This document shows positions 1 to 12,000 of a stretch of 64,000 bases of DNA, in pieces (position 1 is the first letter of the stretch; each line of letters begins with the position of its first letter). The stretch spans positions 62,001 to 126,000 of the forward strand of contig CP096135.1 in the NCBI GenBank assembly GCA_023213195.1, given 5' to 3'. The notes under the pieces were generated by a model, which did not search any database, was not told where the DNA came from, and worked only from the letters and a program-made list of their open reading frames with translations. This stretch comes from Sphingobacteriales bacterium JAD_PAG50586_3. Lineage in GTDB: Bacteria > Bacteroidota > Bacteroidia > CAMBQF01. Both the position numbers and the translations under genes were made by a program.

Positions 1-1293
<1,293 letters not shown>

Positions 1294-1337
1294 TTAAGTG
1301 CGTTTTTTGTATTTGGTGCGAAGATAGTAAATAGGAG

Positions 1338-1355
1338 ATTAGCCAAAAGGCTAAT
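1338..1355. repeat. Perfect palindrome ATTAGCC-AAAA-GGCTAAT upstream of eno
   Basis: Seven-base arms separated by AAAA, 45 bp upstream of the enolase start. It could be an operator or a small hairpin. The arm GGCTAAT also occurs in the palindrome before the TonB receptor at 4484-4499. Function not known. Confidence 0.5.
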
Positions 1356-1370
1356 TTGCTATTTAATTCA

Positions 1371-1426
1371 GAATGCCTAATGCAGAATTAAATTCATTCT
1401 GCATTGTGAATTTTGCATTCTGCATT
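1371..1426. repeat. Palindromic AATGCAGAAT / ATTCTGCATT repeat cluster
   Basis: AATGCAGAAT at 1379-1388 is followed by its reverse complement ATTCTGCATT at 1396-1405 and again at 1417-1426. The element sits just before the small gene at 1442 and overlaps the upstream extension of its reading frame, which argues that the true start is 1442. It resembles the short AT-rich intergenic palindromes common in Bacteroidota. Confidence 0.6.
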
Positions 1427-1441
1427 ACCTTCACCCCTATT

Positions 1442-1762
1442 ATGACAAACGAACTATCGGCAGAGCAGTTTAAAGCTACATTCACTGAAAGAATGGTTGA
1501 TTTTACTGACATAGAGATTGATAATCCAGTTAATATTTGGGGATATGTTAAAGAATTAGTTGAATCTGGCATAGTATTAAAATCCGTATTTGAAAAAGAA
1601 CTGGTTGAAAAGGTATACCGAAACGATATCAATACTTATGACCAAGTACTATTGCCAACTAATGATGAAAACACCTTTGTAGTAATAGTTGTAGACATAC
1701 AAAAGGAATCAATATTGGGCCATCATGTTCTCGATTTAAATATTGAGTTTGGGCTTAAATAA
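1442..1762 (+). CDS. Small hypothetical protein, first of a tandem paralogue pair
   Basis: Unknown function. The 106-residue product starts MTNELSAEQFKAT at 1442; an upstream in-frame start at 1373 lies in palindromic DNA and has no counterpart in the paralogue. It has no signal peptide or membrane segment and looks like a small acidic cytosolic protein. It is clearly homologous along its whole length to the next gene: both share NELSAEQ, NIW.YVKELV, a TYD..LLPTN segment and LGH.VLD near the end. The gene is noticeably more AT-rich than its sister. I do not recognise the family; a small accessory or immunity-type protein is only a guess from size and tandem duplication. Confidence 0.75.
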   Translation: MTNELSAEQFKATFTERMVDFTDIEIDNPVNIWGYVKELVESGIVLKSVFEKELVEKVYRNDINTYDQVLLPTNDENTFVVIVVDIQKESILGHHVLDLNIEFGLK

Positions 1763-1781
1763 CGACTATAAATATAAATCG

Positions 1782-2108
1782 ATGCTAAACGAACTATCGG
1801 CAGAGCAATACAAGGCTACAATGTCTGCCAGGATGCGGGATATGAGCGATGTGGAGGGAACGGAAAACGACTACCCCGCAACTAACATTTGGGAGTATGT
1901 GAAAGAACTGGTAATAGCCGGTGTGTTACCACGCTACGTATGGGATAACCAGGTGGTAGAAATGCTAAGCCGCAATAACGACGATACCTACGACCATATT
2001 CTACTGCCTACCAACGAGGAGAACATCTTTGTTACCATAATCATAGACCTGGAGATGGAAGAAATACTTGGGCACTATGTGCTTGATGTAAACCACCCCG
2101 ACATTTAA
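1782..2108 (+). CDS. Small hypothetical protein, second of a tandem paralogue pair
   Basis: Unknown function; 108 residues beginning MLNELSAEQYKATMSARM at 1782. This start matches the N-terminus of the preceding paralogue, so the alternative start at 1743, which would overlap that gene, is not preferred. It lies 19 bp after the first copy and the two are probably co-transcribed. It shares the NIWEYVKELV and LLPTNEEN blocks with its neighbour but has more GC-rich codons typical of the rest of the window. No domain, signal peptide or transmembrane helix is recognised. Confidence 0.75.
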   Translation: MLNELSAEQYKATMSARMRDMSDVEGTENDYPATNIWEYVKELVIAGVLPRYVWDNQVVEMLSRNNDDTYDHILLPTNEENIFVTIIIDLEMEEILGHYVLDVNHPDI

Positions 2109-2142
2109 TAACGGCTGTTTCTACACATAGCCTATACAGTAA

Positions 2143-4434
2143 CTAACGCGGCAGCTCATAGCGTATACCTGCATAATACCTGCGGCCTTGCATAGATGCA
2201 TACCCGTATGTAGTATCAAAAGTATAGCCCTGCGGGTTGTTGGCACTGGCAACAGCATTGCCGTTACTATCAAACTGCACTTGCTTGTCAAATGGGTCAA
2301 AAGGCCTCATTAACGGCTCTTTAGGCATAAAGTTAAACAGGTTTTTGCAGCCTGCATACAGCTCTATACGGCCCTTGGCAAACTTGCGCGATAGTTGCAG
2401 GTTTTGCAAGGTAAACCATGGCGATTGTTCAGGCCTGTAATCGTTTGGCAACACAGGCAAATACATGGGGCTAAATACCTGGCCGGTATAGTCTACCAGT
2501 AGTTTAAGCGGTTTAATTGTGTAGCTTACTGAGAATACCCCCTGCATTTTTGGGGCATGCACCTGGGGCGTTTTTTCTAACACGCCAGCACTGTTTTCTT
2601 CCATTTGGTAAACCTCCATAAACGTAGCGCCTATGCGGGCCTTTAGTCCCGATGTATGGCTGAGCTCTACATTGGCCGATACCCCGCGCGATATGCCATA
2701 ACCTTTAAGGTTTTCATAGTATATAGCATTAGGGTTTACAAAATAGTCGGCTACTATTTTATTGCTAAATATGGTATAGAAAATGCCTCCGTCAAAATTT
2801 ACAAAGCCTTTGTTAAACACCACCATGTTGTTGTAGTTAACATTACCGTTCCACGACCGCTCAGGCTTTAACTCCTCGGTAATAATAATCTTGCGCGACC
2901 CGCTTAGCGCCGCATGGTCTTCAGTAAAAATATTCACTACCCTAAAGCCATTGCCTACCCCAATGCGCAAAGCCCCATTCTGACCTATGTTAAACTTAGC
3001 GTTTAGGCGTGGGGCAAAAATAGGCCCGTGGTTTGCATTATATTCAAAGCGCAGGCCTGCCAGTACCTTTATCTTCTCTGTTATGCCATATTCATCCTGT
3101 ATAAACAATGCAGGCTGGTTGGTAATAAAGGGCAGTTGGCGCAGGCTGTCGGGGCCAAAGCCGCGAGTGGCAGGTGTGTTATCTATATACCATACATACC
3201 TGTAGGCCAAGCCACTAACAAGCTTATGGTTGGCACCTATGTTTTTTTGCCATATAAGCTGGGTAAAAGCAGTGTGTTGACCACCCTTAAAAAAGGTAGT
3301 GCCGTAGTAAGAGTTTTGCCTATGGTAGTTGTAAGAGTATTGCAGGGTTAAATTATGCTTTTCGCTAGGCAGGCGGTAGTTTCCAATAAGCTCGTAGCGG
3401 TTGGTATATATACTTTCTGCATACTTAATATCAGTACCACGGTGTTCGGGTTTGTAATCCATCTCGCCACCAAGTCGGTCTTCATAAATAATACGCCCAG
3501 CTATGCCCCATTGTTGCCCGTATTTATTGGTAAACGACAGTTTGGTAAAGGCAGATATACGGTCTTGCAGGGTAACATCCATAAAATTATCACCATTGCG
3601 GTCGGTGGGCAGTTTATAGTTAAAGTAGTTGATGCTGGTAATACCCGCTACCTTTTTACGCTTGTAGGCAACGGCTACATCGGTATTAAATTCGCCATAC
3701 GATGTGGCTGAAAAATCGGCCATTACCTTAGGTGCAGTAGCCGGATTTTTAGTAATAATGTTTATTAGCCCGCCCACAGCCTCTGACCCGTATAGCGTAG
3801 ACGATGGCCCCTTAACAACCTCTACCCGCTCTATTAACGATGAGGGGATACCTATTTGCCCGTAAACCGACGACAGCCCGCTAACAATGGGCATCCCATC
3901 TATAGTTACTAAGCTATAAGCACCCTCCATACCATTAATATGTATATCGGCTGTTTGGCAAACGTTGCAGGCCATTTGGGGCTGCACACCGTTTATCATC
4001 TGCATCGCATCGTACAACGTAGGCGATGAAGTATGCCGGAAAAATGCCGGGCCAAAACTCTCAACCACTACAGGGCTTTCAGAGCGTGTAACTTCAGTTA
4101 GTGTGCCCGATACCACCACCTCGTTTAACGGGTTGGCAAATACCTCCAATTCTATTACCAGCGTATCAGAAGGTGTAGCGCCTATACTTATAGGTAACGA
4201 CTTTCTTAAATAGCCCATGGCCGAAACTGCTATAGTATAGTTGCCCGGGGCTACGGTTAGGGTAAAATTACCCGTTGCGTTGCTAGTAGTGCCAACTGTT
4301 GTGCCGCTAATAGCCACAGCTGCATAGGGCACCGCGTTACCTCCCGATACTATGCGCCCATGCAATGCTATATCTTGCGCCTGTGCAGCCATCGCATACA
4401 ACAATATAAAGGAAAGTGTCAGTAGTTTGCTCAT
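2143..4434 (-). CDS. TonB-dependent outer-membrane receptor with carboxypeptidase-regulatory-like N-domain
   Basis: A 763-residue gated porin for uptake of a scarce ligand (metal chelate, siderophore or cofactor) using TonB energy. Residues 1-19 are a signal peptide (cleaved after AQA). About 22-103 is a carboxypeptidase-regulatory-like beta-sandwich typical of Bacteroidota receptors. About 120-230 is the plug domain, including a CNVC pair followed by the ADIHINGMEGAYSLVTIDG plug core. The rest is beta-barrel ending in aromatic/Arg (YELPR). The substrate cannot be read from sequence. Upstream there is a TATATTTG promoter and a DtxR-like palindrome, which suggests iron or manganese control. 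Confidence 0.93.
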   Translation of the reverse strand: MSKLLTLSFILLYAMAAQAQDIALHGRIVSGGNAVPYAAVAISGTTVGTTSNATGNFTLTVAPGNYTIAVSAMGYLRKSLPISIGATPSDTLVIELEVFANPLNEVVVSGTLTEVTRSESPVVVESFGPAFFRHTSSPTLYDAMQMINGVQPQMACNVCQTADIHINGMEGAYSLVTIDGMPIVSGLSSVYGQIGIPSSLIERVEVVKGPSSTLYGSEAVGGLINIITKNPATAPKVMADFSATSYGEFNTDVAVAYKRKKVAGITSINYFNYKLPTDRNGDNFMDVTLQDRISAFTKLSFTNKYGQQWGIAGRIIYEDRLGGEMDYKPEHRGTDIKYAESIYTNRYELIGNYRLPSEKHNLTLQYSYNYHRQNSYYGTTFFKGGQHTAFTQLIWQKNIGANHKLVSGLAYRYVWYIDNTPATRGFGPDSLRQLPFITNQPALFIQDEYGITEKIKVLAGLRFEYNANHGPIFAPRLNAKFNIGQNGALRIGVGNGFRVVNIFTEDHAALSGSRKIIITEELKPERSWNGNVNYNNMVVFNKGFVNFDGGIFYTIFSNKIVADYFVNPNAIYYENLKGYGISRGVSANVELSHTSGLKARIGATFMEVYQMEENSAGVLEKTPQVHAPKMQGVFSVSYTIKPLKLLVDYTGQVFSPMYLPVLPNDYRPEQSPWFTLQNLQLSRKFAKGRIELYAGCKNLFNFMPKEPLMRPFDPFDKQVQFDSNGNAVASANNPQGYTFDTTYGYASMQGRRYYAGIRYELPR

Positions 4435-4451
4435 TTTACACTATAACAGCA

Positions 4452-4499
4452 CAAATATAAAATTAGTTTCACAAAAACAAAAGATTAGGCAAGGCTAAT
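4452..4499 (-). promoter_or_regulatory. TonB-receptor promoter with DtxR/IdeR-like palindrome
   Basis: On the minus strand a Bacteroidota -7 box TATATTTG (plus-strand CAAATATA, 4452-4459) lies 18 bp from a TTTG -33 element (CAAA, 4478-4481). Immediately upstream, ATTAGGCAAGGCTAAT (4484-4499) is a near-perfect palindrome. Its core TTAGGCAAGGCTAA matches 12 of 14 bases of the classical DtxR/IdeR half-operator TTAGGTTAGGCTAA. A DtxR-family regulator is encoded at 14105-14761. Promoter is seen directly; metal-dependent repression is inferred. Confidence 0.6.
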
Positions 4500-4619
4500 T
4501 TTTATATTGTTGAATTTGAATTAGTTTGATTTAATAAAATGGATTGGGCTAGGGCTATGTATAAAATTGATTTTGCGTTAATTTCTATTTACTATACCTT
4601 TACAGACCTGATAATACAC

Positions 4620-5725
4620 ATGAGGTTCCCTTTCAAACTACTTATATTCTTCGTTTTAACGCTACTATTATTTGCCTGCAAGCCTGCCCGCATGCTAGTT
4701 TACAATATGCCTAAAATTAATACCTACAAGGCATTTAAGGCCGATACGGTGCATGCATCGGCTACCCCGTTTAAGTTTTACGAGGCAGCTAATACATCAA
4801 TATTAGGCAAACACATTATAGTAAGCAGCAACCCGCTGCGCCCTGTTGCTATTACGCTAGACAACTACTTAGAGCACTCCAAAACACGTTCTTTTCTTAT
4901 CATCCGTAATGATACTATACTGTATGAAAAATACTTGAAAGGGTATGAGGTAGATTCTAAAGTAACAACGTTTTCTGTAGCTAAATCGTTTTTAAGCGCC
5001 ATGCTAGGCATTGCTATTGATAGAGGCCTTGTAAAAGGCGTTAAGCAACCCATCTGCGATTTTTTTCCTGAGCTAGACCGTAAAGAATTGGGCGGTGTAA
5101 CCATAGAACATTTATTACGGCATACATCGGGCATTAGGTTTAAGGGGCAGGCCACCAGTATTACTGTAATGATATTTGCCGCCAGTATAAGAAACACCTT
5201 AAACTGCGTTGGAAACCAGGTACCCGCTTTAAATACGACAACGCAAACTCGCAAACCCTAGGTATATTATTACAGCGCGCTTTTAAAAAGCCCTTGGCTA
5301 AGGTGTTGGAAGAAGAAATATGGCAGCCCTGTGGCATGGAATACCCCGTAACATGGAGTCTGGATAGTAAGCGCAAGCAACAAGTAAAGGCTTTTTGTTG
5401 CCTTAATGGTGTTACCCGCGACTTTGCCAAATTTGGCCGCTTATACCTTAACAATGGTAATTGGAATGGCAAACAGCTTATTCCTAAAGAGTGGGTTACC
5501 CAATCTACCACGCCCGATACATCGCTAGGCGGTTTGCGCACCGAAAAATACCATTGGTGGACACTGCCCGATAGTGATGGTGCCTATTATGCAGGTGGTT
5601 TATACGGGCAATATATTATAGTATATCCTGAAAAAAACCTGCTAATCATCCGCTTTGCCGAGCGTAACCTACAGCCGGTAGATGAGCTTCAAAACTTCTT
5701 TCGCCAGGTTATAGAGCAGTTATAA
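4620..5725 (+). CDS. Class C beta-lactamase-family serine hydrolase, frameshifted lipoprotein
   Basis: Predicted periplasmic or surface hydrolase of the beta-lactamase/PBP4-like family (PF00144). The start at 4620 gives a hydrophobic leader ending LLLFACKPAR, a lipobox with Cys about residue 19. The S-x-x-K nucleophile motif is SVAK in TFSVAKSFLSAM, followed by the LLRHTSGI block. The frame then breaks: adding one G to the GGGG run at 5144-5147 joins it to the downstream frame containing KPGTRFKYDNANSQTLG (Y-x-N motif) and the C-terminal half. The restored protein is about 368 residues, normal for the family. Either a base-call error or a young pseudogene; the first is favoured because this occurs throughout the window. 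Confidence 0.85.
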
Positions 5726-6047
5726 AAGCCTAATAATCAACCTATACATTTATAGAAATTGTAGGTGCTTTGGCCTATATCTATAAAAACAGGTAGGTAA
5801 GCAAAGCCGTATTTTTTTGCAATTCAAATCAAAATTTCGCCAAAAAAGTACAATAATTTCATTGCAAATTATCTTTTTAATAGAAATCTATAAGGTTTTA
5901 CAAAATCGCACTTCCCTTTACAGTCAAACCTTTCAGCACATAAGGCTAAAAATTAACCCTTCTATCTCTTACCCATAAATTACTATGTAAGATTTTAAAG
6001 CATAGCTGATTTATCAATCGTACGCGTAGGCAAATCTTTGTTGCATA
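5726..6047. other. Gene-free stretch upstream of the giant surface protein
   Basis: AT-rich leader region of 322 bp. No ORF and no clear -7 box with a full TAnnTTTG match; a weak AATCTTTG lies shortly before the ATG at 6048. I see no terminator for the preceding hydrolase. Confidence 0.5.
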
Positions 6048-9000
6048 ATGAACCACCAACATAAGTACGCAATGAAAACCAATTTTCTACGTGTAAATTT
6101 TACAGCTAACCAACCTGTAAAACCTCAACCCACAACCACGGGTACTAAAATGCTTAGCAGGCTTATAACCGTTATGCTAATTTTATTAGTGAGCCTTGCC
6201 TATGGGCAAACCCAATTCACAACAACCAGCACATATACTGTACCTGCGGGTGTCCGCATGATACAGGTAGAATGCTGGGGCGGCGGCGGTGCCGGTGGGG
6301 GTGCATCTGGCAACCCCGCATGTGGCGGTGGTGGAGCCGGTGGCGCTTATGCTAAATCATTTATTAGCGTAACCCCGGGGCAAACCTATACTGTTACAGT
6401 AGGCGGTGTAAAAACTGCAACTGCAACAAGTTCTGCCGCTACTAATAAAGGTAACCCATCTTGGTTTGGTACGGTATCTACCGTATTTGCCGAAGGTGGT
6501 GCCGGTGGGGCCCCTGTATCGGGCAATAATGCCAGCGGAGCAGGTGGCGTTGGTTCTTCTTCTGCTTCTATAGGCAATGCCACGGTAAATTCGGGCGGTA
6601 ATGGTTCTACGGGCAGCCATATAACATTAGTTCCGGGCGGTGCCGGTGGCGGCGGTGCAGGTTCTACCGGCGATGGTGGCGATGCACTATTAGGTGTGCG
6701 CGGCGCCGGGGCCAGCTTAAATGGTGGCAATGGTGCAAATGGTGTGTCAAACTCTACAGTTGGTGCGGCCGGTTCTAACTATGGCGGCGGCGGTTCTGGC
6801 GGTAAAGCAAACTCTGGTACAGACAGGGCCGGTGGCTCTGGTGCTGCGGGTTTAGTAGTTGTTACTGTAATATCTCCTAATAATGATGATTGTGCCTATG
6901 CTACTTCATTAATACTTAATGGTAGCAATGTTGATGGTGATATTCGTAACTCTGCCAACACGAGTGGCCTTACAGCCTGTGCAGGTGCAGACTCTTACGA
7001 TGTATGGTATAAATTTACTACCGAATGCGGTGGCAACCATACAATAAACCTAAGCTCATCGTTATTTATGGACGGTGTTTTTCAACTATACACTGCATGT
7101 TCAGGTGGTAGCGTTGTTTCTCCTACATCGGGCAGTAGCTGTGTTAACTCTGGCGGTAACGGCGCAAATGAAACTGCTACTTATAACTTATCTGCAAATA
7201 CTACATATTATATAAGAATATACGACTATAACGCTAGTGCAAGTGGCTACCCCTCTACTTCTGATTTTAGAATAAGTGTTACAGCCCCTCTATTGCCAAC
7301 AACGGCCGCAGCCGGTGCTGACCAAGTAAAATGTAATACTACTACTGCTACGTTAGCTGCAAATACACCAACATCGGGTACCGGTGCATGGTCTGTAGTA
7401 TCAGGCTCTGGTGGTTCTTTTAACAATGCAAGCAGCCCTACAGCTACTTTTACAGGTGTTATGGGTAATACCTACACCCTGCGTTGGACAATTAGCACAA
7501 CCACAGGTTGTAGCCCATCTACCGACGATGTAATAATTACACTTAACGCACCGCCTGTAGCTACATTCAGCTATACGCAAAGCCCTATATGTAAAAATGC
7601 AAGCAACCCGCTTCCTACATTTAGCGGTGGCGGTGTAGCCGGCACTTTTACCTCAACTACAGGTTTGGTGTTTGTAAGCACTACTACAGGCCAGGTTAAC
7701 TTAACAACCAGCACTGCGGGTACCTATACCGTAACAAATACGTTAGCAGCGGCAAACGGTTGCCCTGTTGTAACAGCTACAAATACAATAACAATAACAA
7801 CTCCACCAATAGCTACAATAACGTATACAGGTAACCCATTCTGTAAAACAGCATCTCCAGGTGCTGTAACCCGCTCAGGTACATCAGGTGGAACATATTC
7901 TGCACCTGCAGGTTTAACTATTGATGCTACTACAGGAACAATAACACCCGCTACAAGCAATGCAGGCACTTATACTGTAACGTATACCGTTGCAGCATCG
8001 GGTGGTTGCCCTGTTTATACAACAACCGCAAGCGTTACAATTACAGCTGTACCTGTAGCTACATTTAGCTACACACAAAGCCCTATCTGTAAAAACGCCA
8101 GCAACCCATTGCCTACATTTAGCGGCGGCGGTGTTGCCGGTACATTCTCATCTACAGCAGGCTTAGCATTTGCAAGCACTGCAACAGGTCAAATTAACTT
8201 AACAACCAGCGCAGCCGGTACTTATACTGTTACAAATACTATTGCAGCAGCAGGTGGCTGTGCAGCACAATCTGCTACAAGCAGTATCACTATCACAACA
8301 CCTCCTTCAGCTACAATATCATATACCTCTGCTACGTTTTGCAGATCGGTTACCAGTGCAGCTATTACACGCACAGGTACCGCGGGTGGCACTTATTCTG
8401 CCGCGGCAGGTTTAAGCCTTAACCCAACAACTGGCGAGATTATACCTAGCACCAGCACCGCTGGTACATATACTGTAACTTATACAGTTGCAGCATCGGG
8501 TGGTTGCCCTGTATATACTACAACTACCAACGTACAAATTGTTGCTTTGCCCGTAGTAACTATTACTACTAACTATTGTAACCCCGGTGCAGGGCTTGTA
8601 AGGCTAACTGCTAATCCATCGGGTCAAACATATTCTTGGAATACCGGCGCTACTACGCAGGTTTACGATGCTGACGAAGCAGGTACTTATACCGTTTCCG
8701 TAACCAATTCTAGCGGCTGTGTGGGCACTGGCTTTGTAAACGTAGCTACAGAATTAGTTACCAATGGTAATTTTTCTGCCGGCAATACCGGTTTTACATC
8801 GCCATACTTTTACCAATCGGCCTTTGATTTATATCCTGAAGGATATTATTCGGTAGGAAGCAATGCAAACAGCTACCATGGCAATTTCTTTGGTACAGAC
8901 CATACTACAGGCTCTGGCAACTTTATGATTGTTAACGGTAGCGGCGCGCCAATACCACCGGTAGTTTGGCAACAAACAGTTACCGTGCAGCCTAATACCA

Positions 9001-12000
9001 CCTACTACTTCTCGGCTTGGACAATGAGCGTTAACAACGTGCCACCATTTGCCAAACTGCGCTTTGCCGTAAACGATGTTCAGGTTGGTACAATAGCATC
9101 TCCAGGGGCAGGCCCAAGCAGTACAGCAGGTCCGTTTAACTGGGTGCGTTTTTATGGCACATGGACATCGGGCCCTACAGAAACAGTTGCCGAAATTTCT
9201 ATACTTGACGTTGAAACCGCATTAGGTGGTAACGACTTTGGTTTAGATGATATATCATTTGGAACATTAGCACCGGTACCTTATTCTGTTGCACCAAGTG
9301 CAGGAGTGGGTGGCAACATTGTTTGCGAAGGTTCTCCTGTTACAATCTACGCTAACCGCGAAGGCGGTATGAGCCCATTCACTTATTCATGGACCGGCCC
9401 TAACGGCTTTACCGCTACTACAGAAAACCCATCCTTAACACTATCTGCTACTGCCGCAATGGCCGGTACTTATAGCGTATCAGTTGTTGATGGTAAGGTA
9501 TGTAGCACATCGGGCAGCTTTGTACTAACAGTAAACCCATTACCTACAAACTTAACCCCCACTGCTACACCTGCTACAATATGTGCTAACAGCAGCAGCA
9601 ACATACAAATAACCTCGTCTCAATCGGGCATTAGCTACCAATTGCGCAATAACGCAGACAACTCTTTAGTTGGAACAGCAGTATCAGGTACCGGTGGCAC
9701 CATTTTATTGCCAACCGGCAACCTAACCGCCAACACTACATTTAATGTATTGGCTACAAATACTACAACAGGCTGTAGCAGGGTACTTTCTGCTACCCCA
9801 AGCATAACAATATCTACCACTCCAAACCTTGTTATTACAAACCAGGCAAGATGCTCTGGCACTGTTAACTTAACTGCTGCCGGTGTAACTGCCGGAAGCA
9901 CAGGCGGAGGCACACTTACCTATTGGACAAATGCTGCCTGTACTTCAGCATTAAGCAATCCATCGGCAGTTGCTACAAGCGGAACATATTATATTAAAGC
10001 AACTAATGGTTCTTGTACAGATGTGGAACCTGTGGTTGTAGTAATTTCTACAGCCCCGGTAGCAACATTTAACTACTCAGGCAGCCCTTTCTGCGCATCA
10101 GGTACAGACCCATTGCCCGTATTTAGTGGCGGCGGCGTAGGTGGTGTTTTCTCATCATCAACAGGTGCTGTTTTTGTAAGCACGGCTACCGGCCAAATAG
10201 ACCTATCGGCAACACCTGCCGGTACACATACAATTACCAATACCATTACCCCTTCGGGTGCCTGTGCCCCTGTATCGGTATCGCGTACTATTGTAGTAAC
10301 AGCAATACCAAGTGCAGAGTTTAGCTACAGCAGCACTGTTATTTGCCAAAATGCAAATGCCGCCGACCCGCTGCCTGTTTTTGTATCGGGTGCATCGGGT
10401 GGTACATTCTCATCATCATATGGCTTAACATTTATTAGTACCTCTACAGGTCAAATTGATATTTCAGCATCAACCCCTGGTAACTATGCTGTAACAAACA
10501 GCAAAGCGGCAGCGGGCGGTTGCGCGGCTGTATCTTTTACGTCTTATATATTAATTAACCCCTATACCTTCTCGGGCGGTGTAGTAACAACCGCTGCGCC
10601 TACCACAATTTGTGGCGGACAAACCATCAACTTAACTTCAGAAGCTCCTATCTATTTATCAGCAGTATTGAGGGAAGACTTTAATAGCACTTCTAATACT
10701 CTGGACTACCACCAACACATCAACCGGTGGTACACCTGCCAACGCTGCTTTTACTTTAAGGCCAGATGCTTACTCTTATGATGGTTTAACATTTGACTCT
10801 AACGATGGTACACAGTTTTACATGACCAATAGCAGGTTACAAGGCTCGGGTGGCACTACAGCCACAACACTACGTTCGCCTGCTATATCTACCGTTGGGT
10901 ATGCAAGTTTAGCCTTAGACTTTTTCCATTATTTTAGAGGTGCCGCCAGCGGCGATGTTGCAAAAGTGCAAGTGTCTGTTGATGGTTTTAACTGGATTGA
11001 CGTTGCTACCTATACTGCCACTCAAGGAGCATCTAATGCATTTGCTAACGCTGTTGTAGACCTAAATGATTATGTTGACATTCCAACAATGTACATACGT
11101 TTTAAATACGATGCTACAAACGATAGGTACTGGGCTATTGATAATGTATCGCTAACAGGTTATTCTACCAACTATGCATATTCATGGGCCTCATCGCCGG
11201 TAGGTTTTATATCGGCAGCACAAAACCCTGCCAACGTAGCCCCTACGGTATCAACATCATACACCACTACAGCAACAAACAGCTATGGTTGTTCTGCTGC
11301 ATCAAATGCATCGGCGGTAACGGTAAACCCGTCAGCATCGTTAAGCAGCACACTTACACCGCCCGCTATTTGCAGCAACACAGCCTTTACTTATACCCCA
11401 ACCAGTGCAACAACGGGTGTAACCTTTACCTGGACACGCGCTGCGGTTGCCGGTATTAGCAATGCAGCCGTTACAACACCACAAACAGGTAATGTTAACG
11501 AAACGCTTATAAACACAACTACAGCGCCTATTAACGTTGTATATACTTATGTAACCAGCAAAAACGGATGCTCTACCACACAAAACGTAACTGTAAAAGT
11601 TAACGCCCCTAACGTATGGAACGGTAGCCAAAGCACAAACTGGTTTACAGGGATGAACTGGTGTATAAATGGTGCAGGTATACCTACTGCAACTACCACA
11701 GCTTTAATTCCTGATGTTGCAATAACAACCCGTAACCCAATTATTGATAATGCACAAGGCACAGGCGCTGTTGCCAAAAACCTAACCATACTACCGGGCG
11801 GTGGCCTAACTATGAATGGCAGTGCCGGGCTTACTTTATGGGGCACTTGGAACAACAGCGGAACCTTTACACCCAACAGCGGCACTGTTACCTTTAAAGG
11901 CACAGCAACAGATTCTATTGTAGGTACTGATGTACAACAATTTTATAATCTTGCTATTGATAAAGGTACAGATACTACTGTGGTGCTAAAAGCCAACGTT

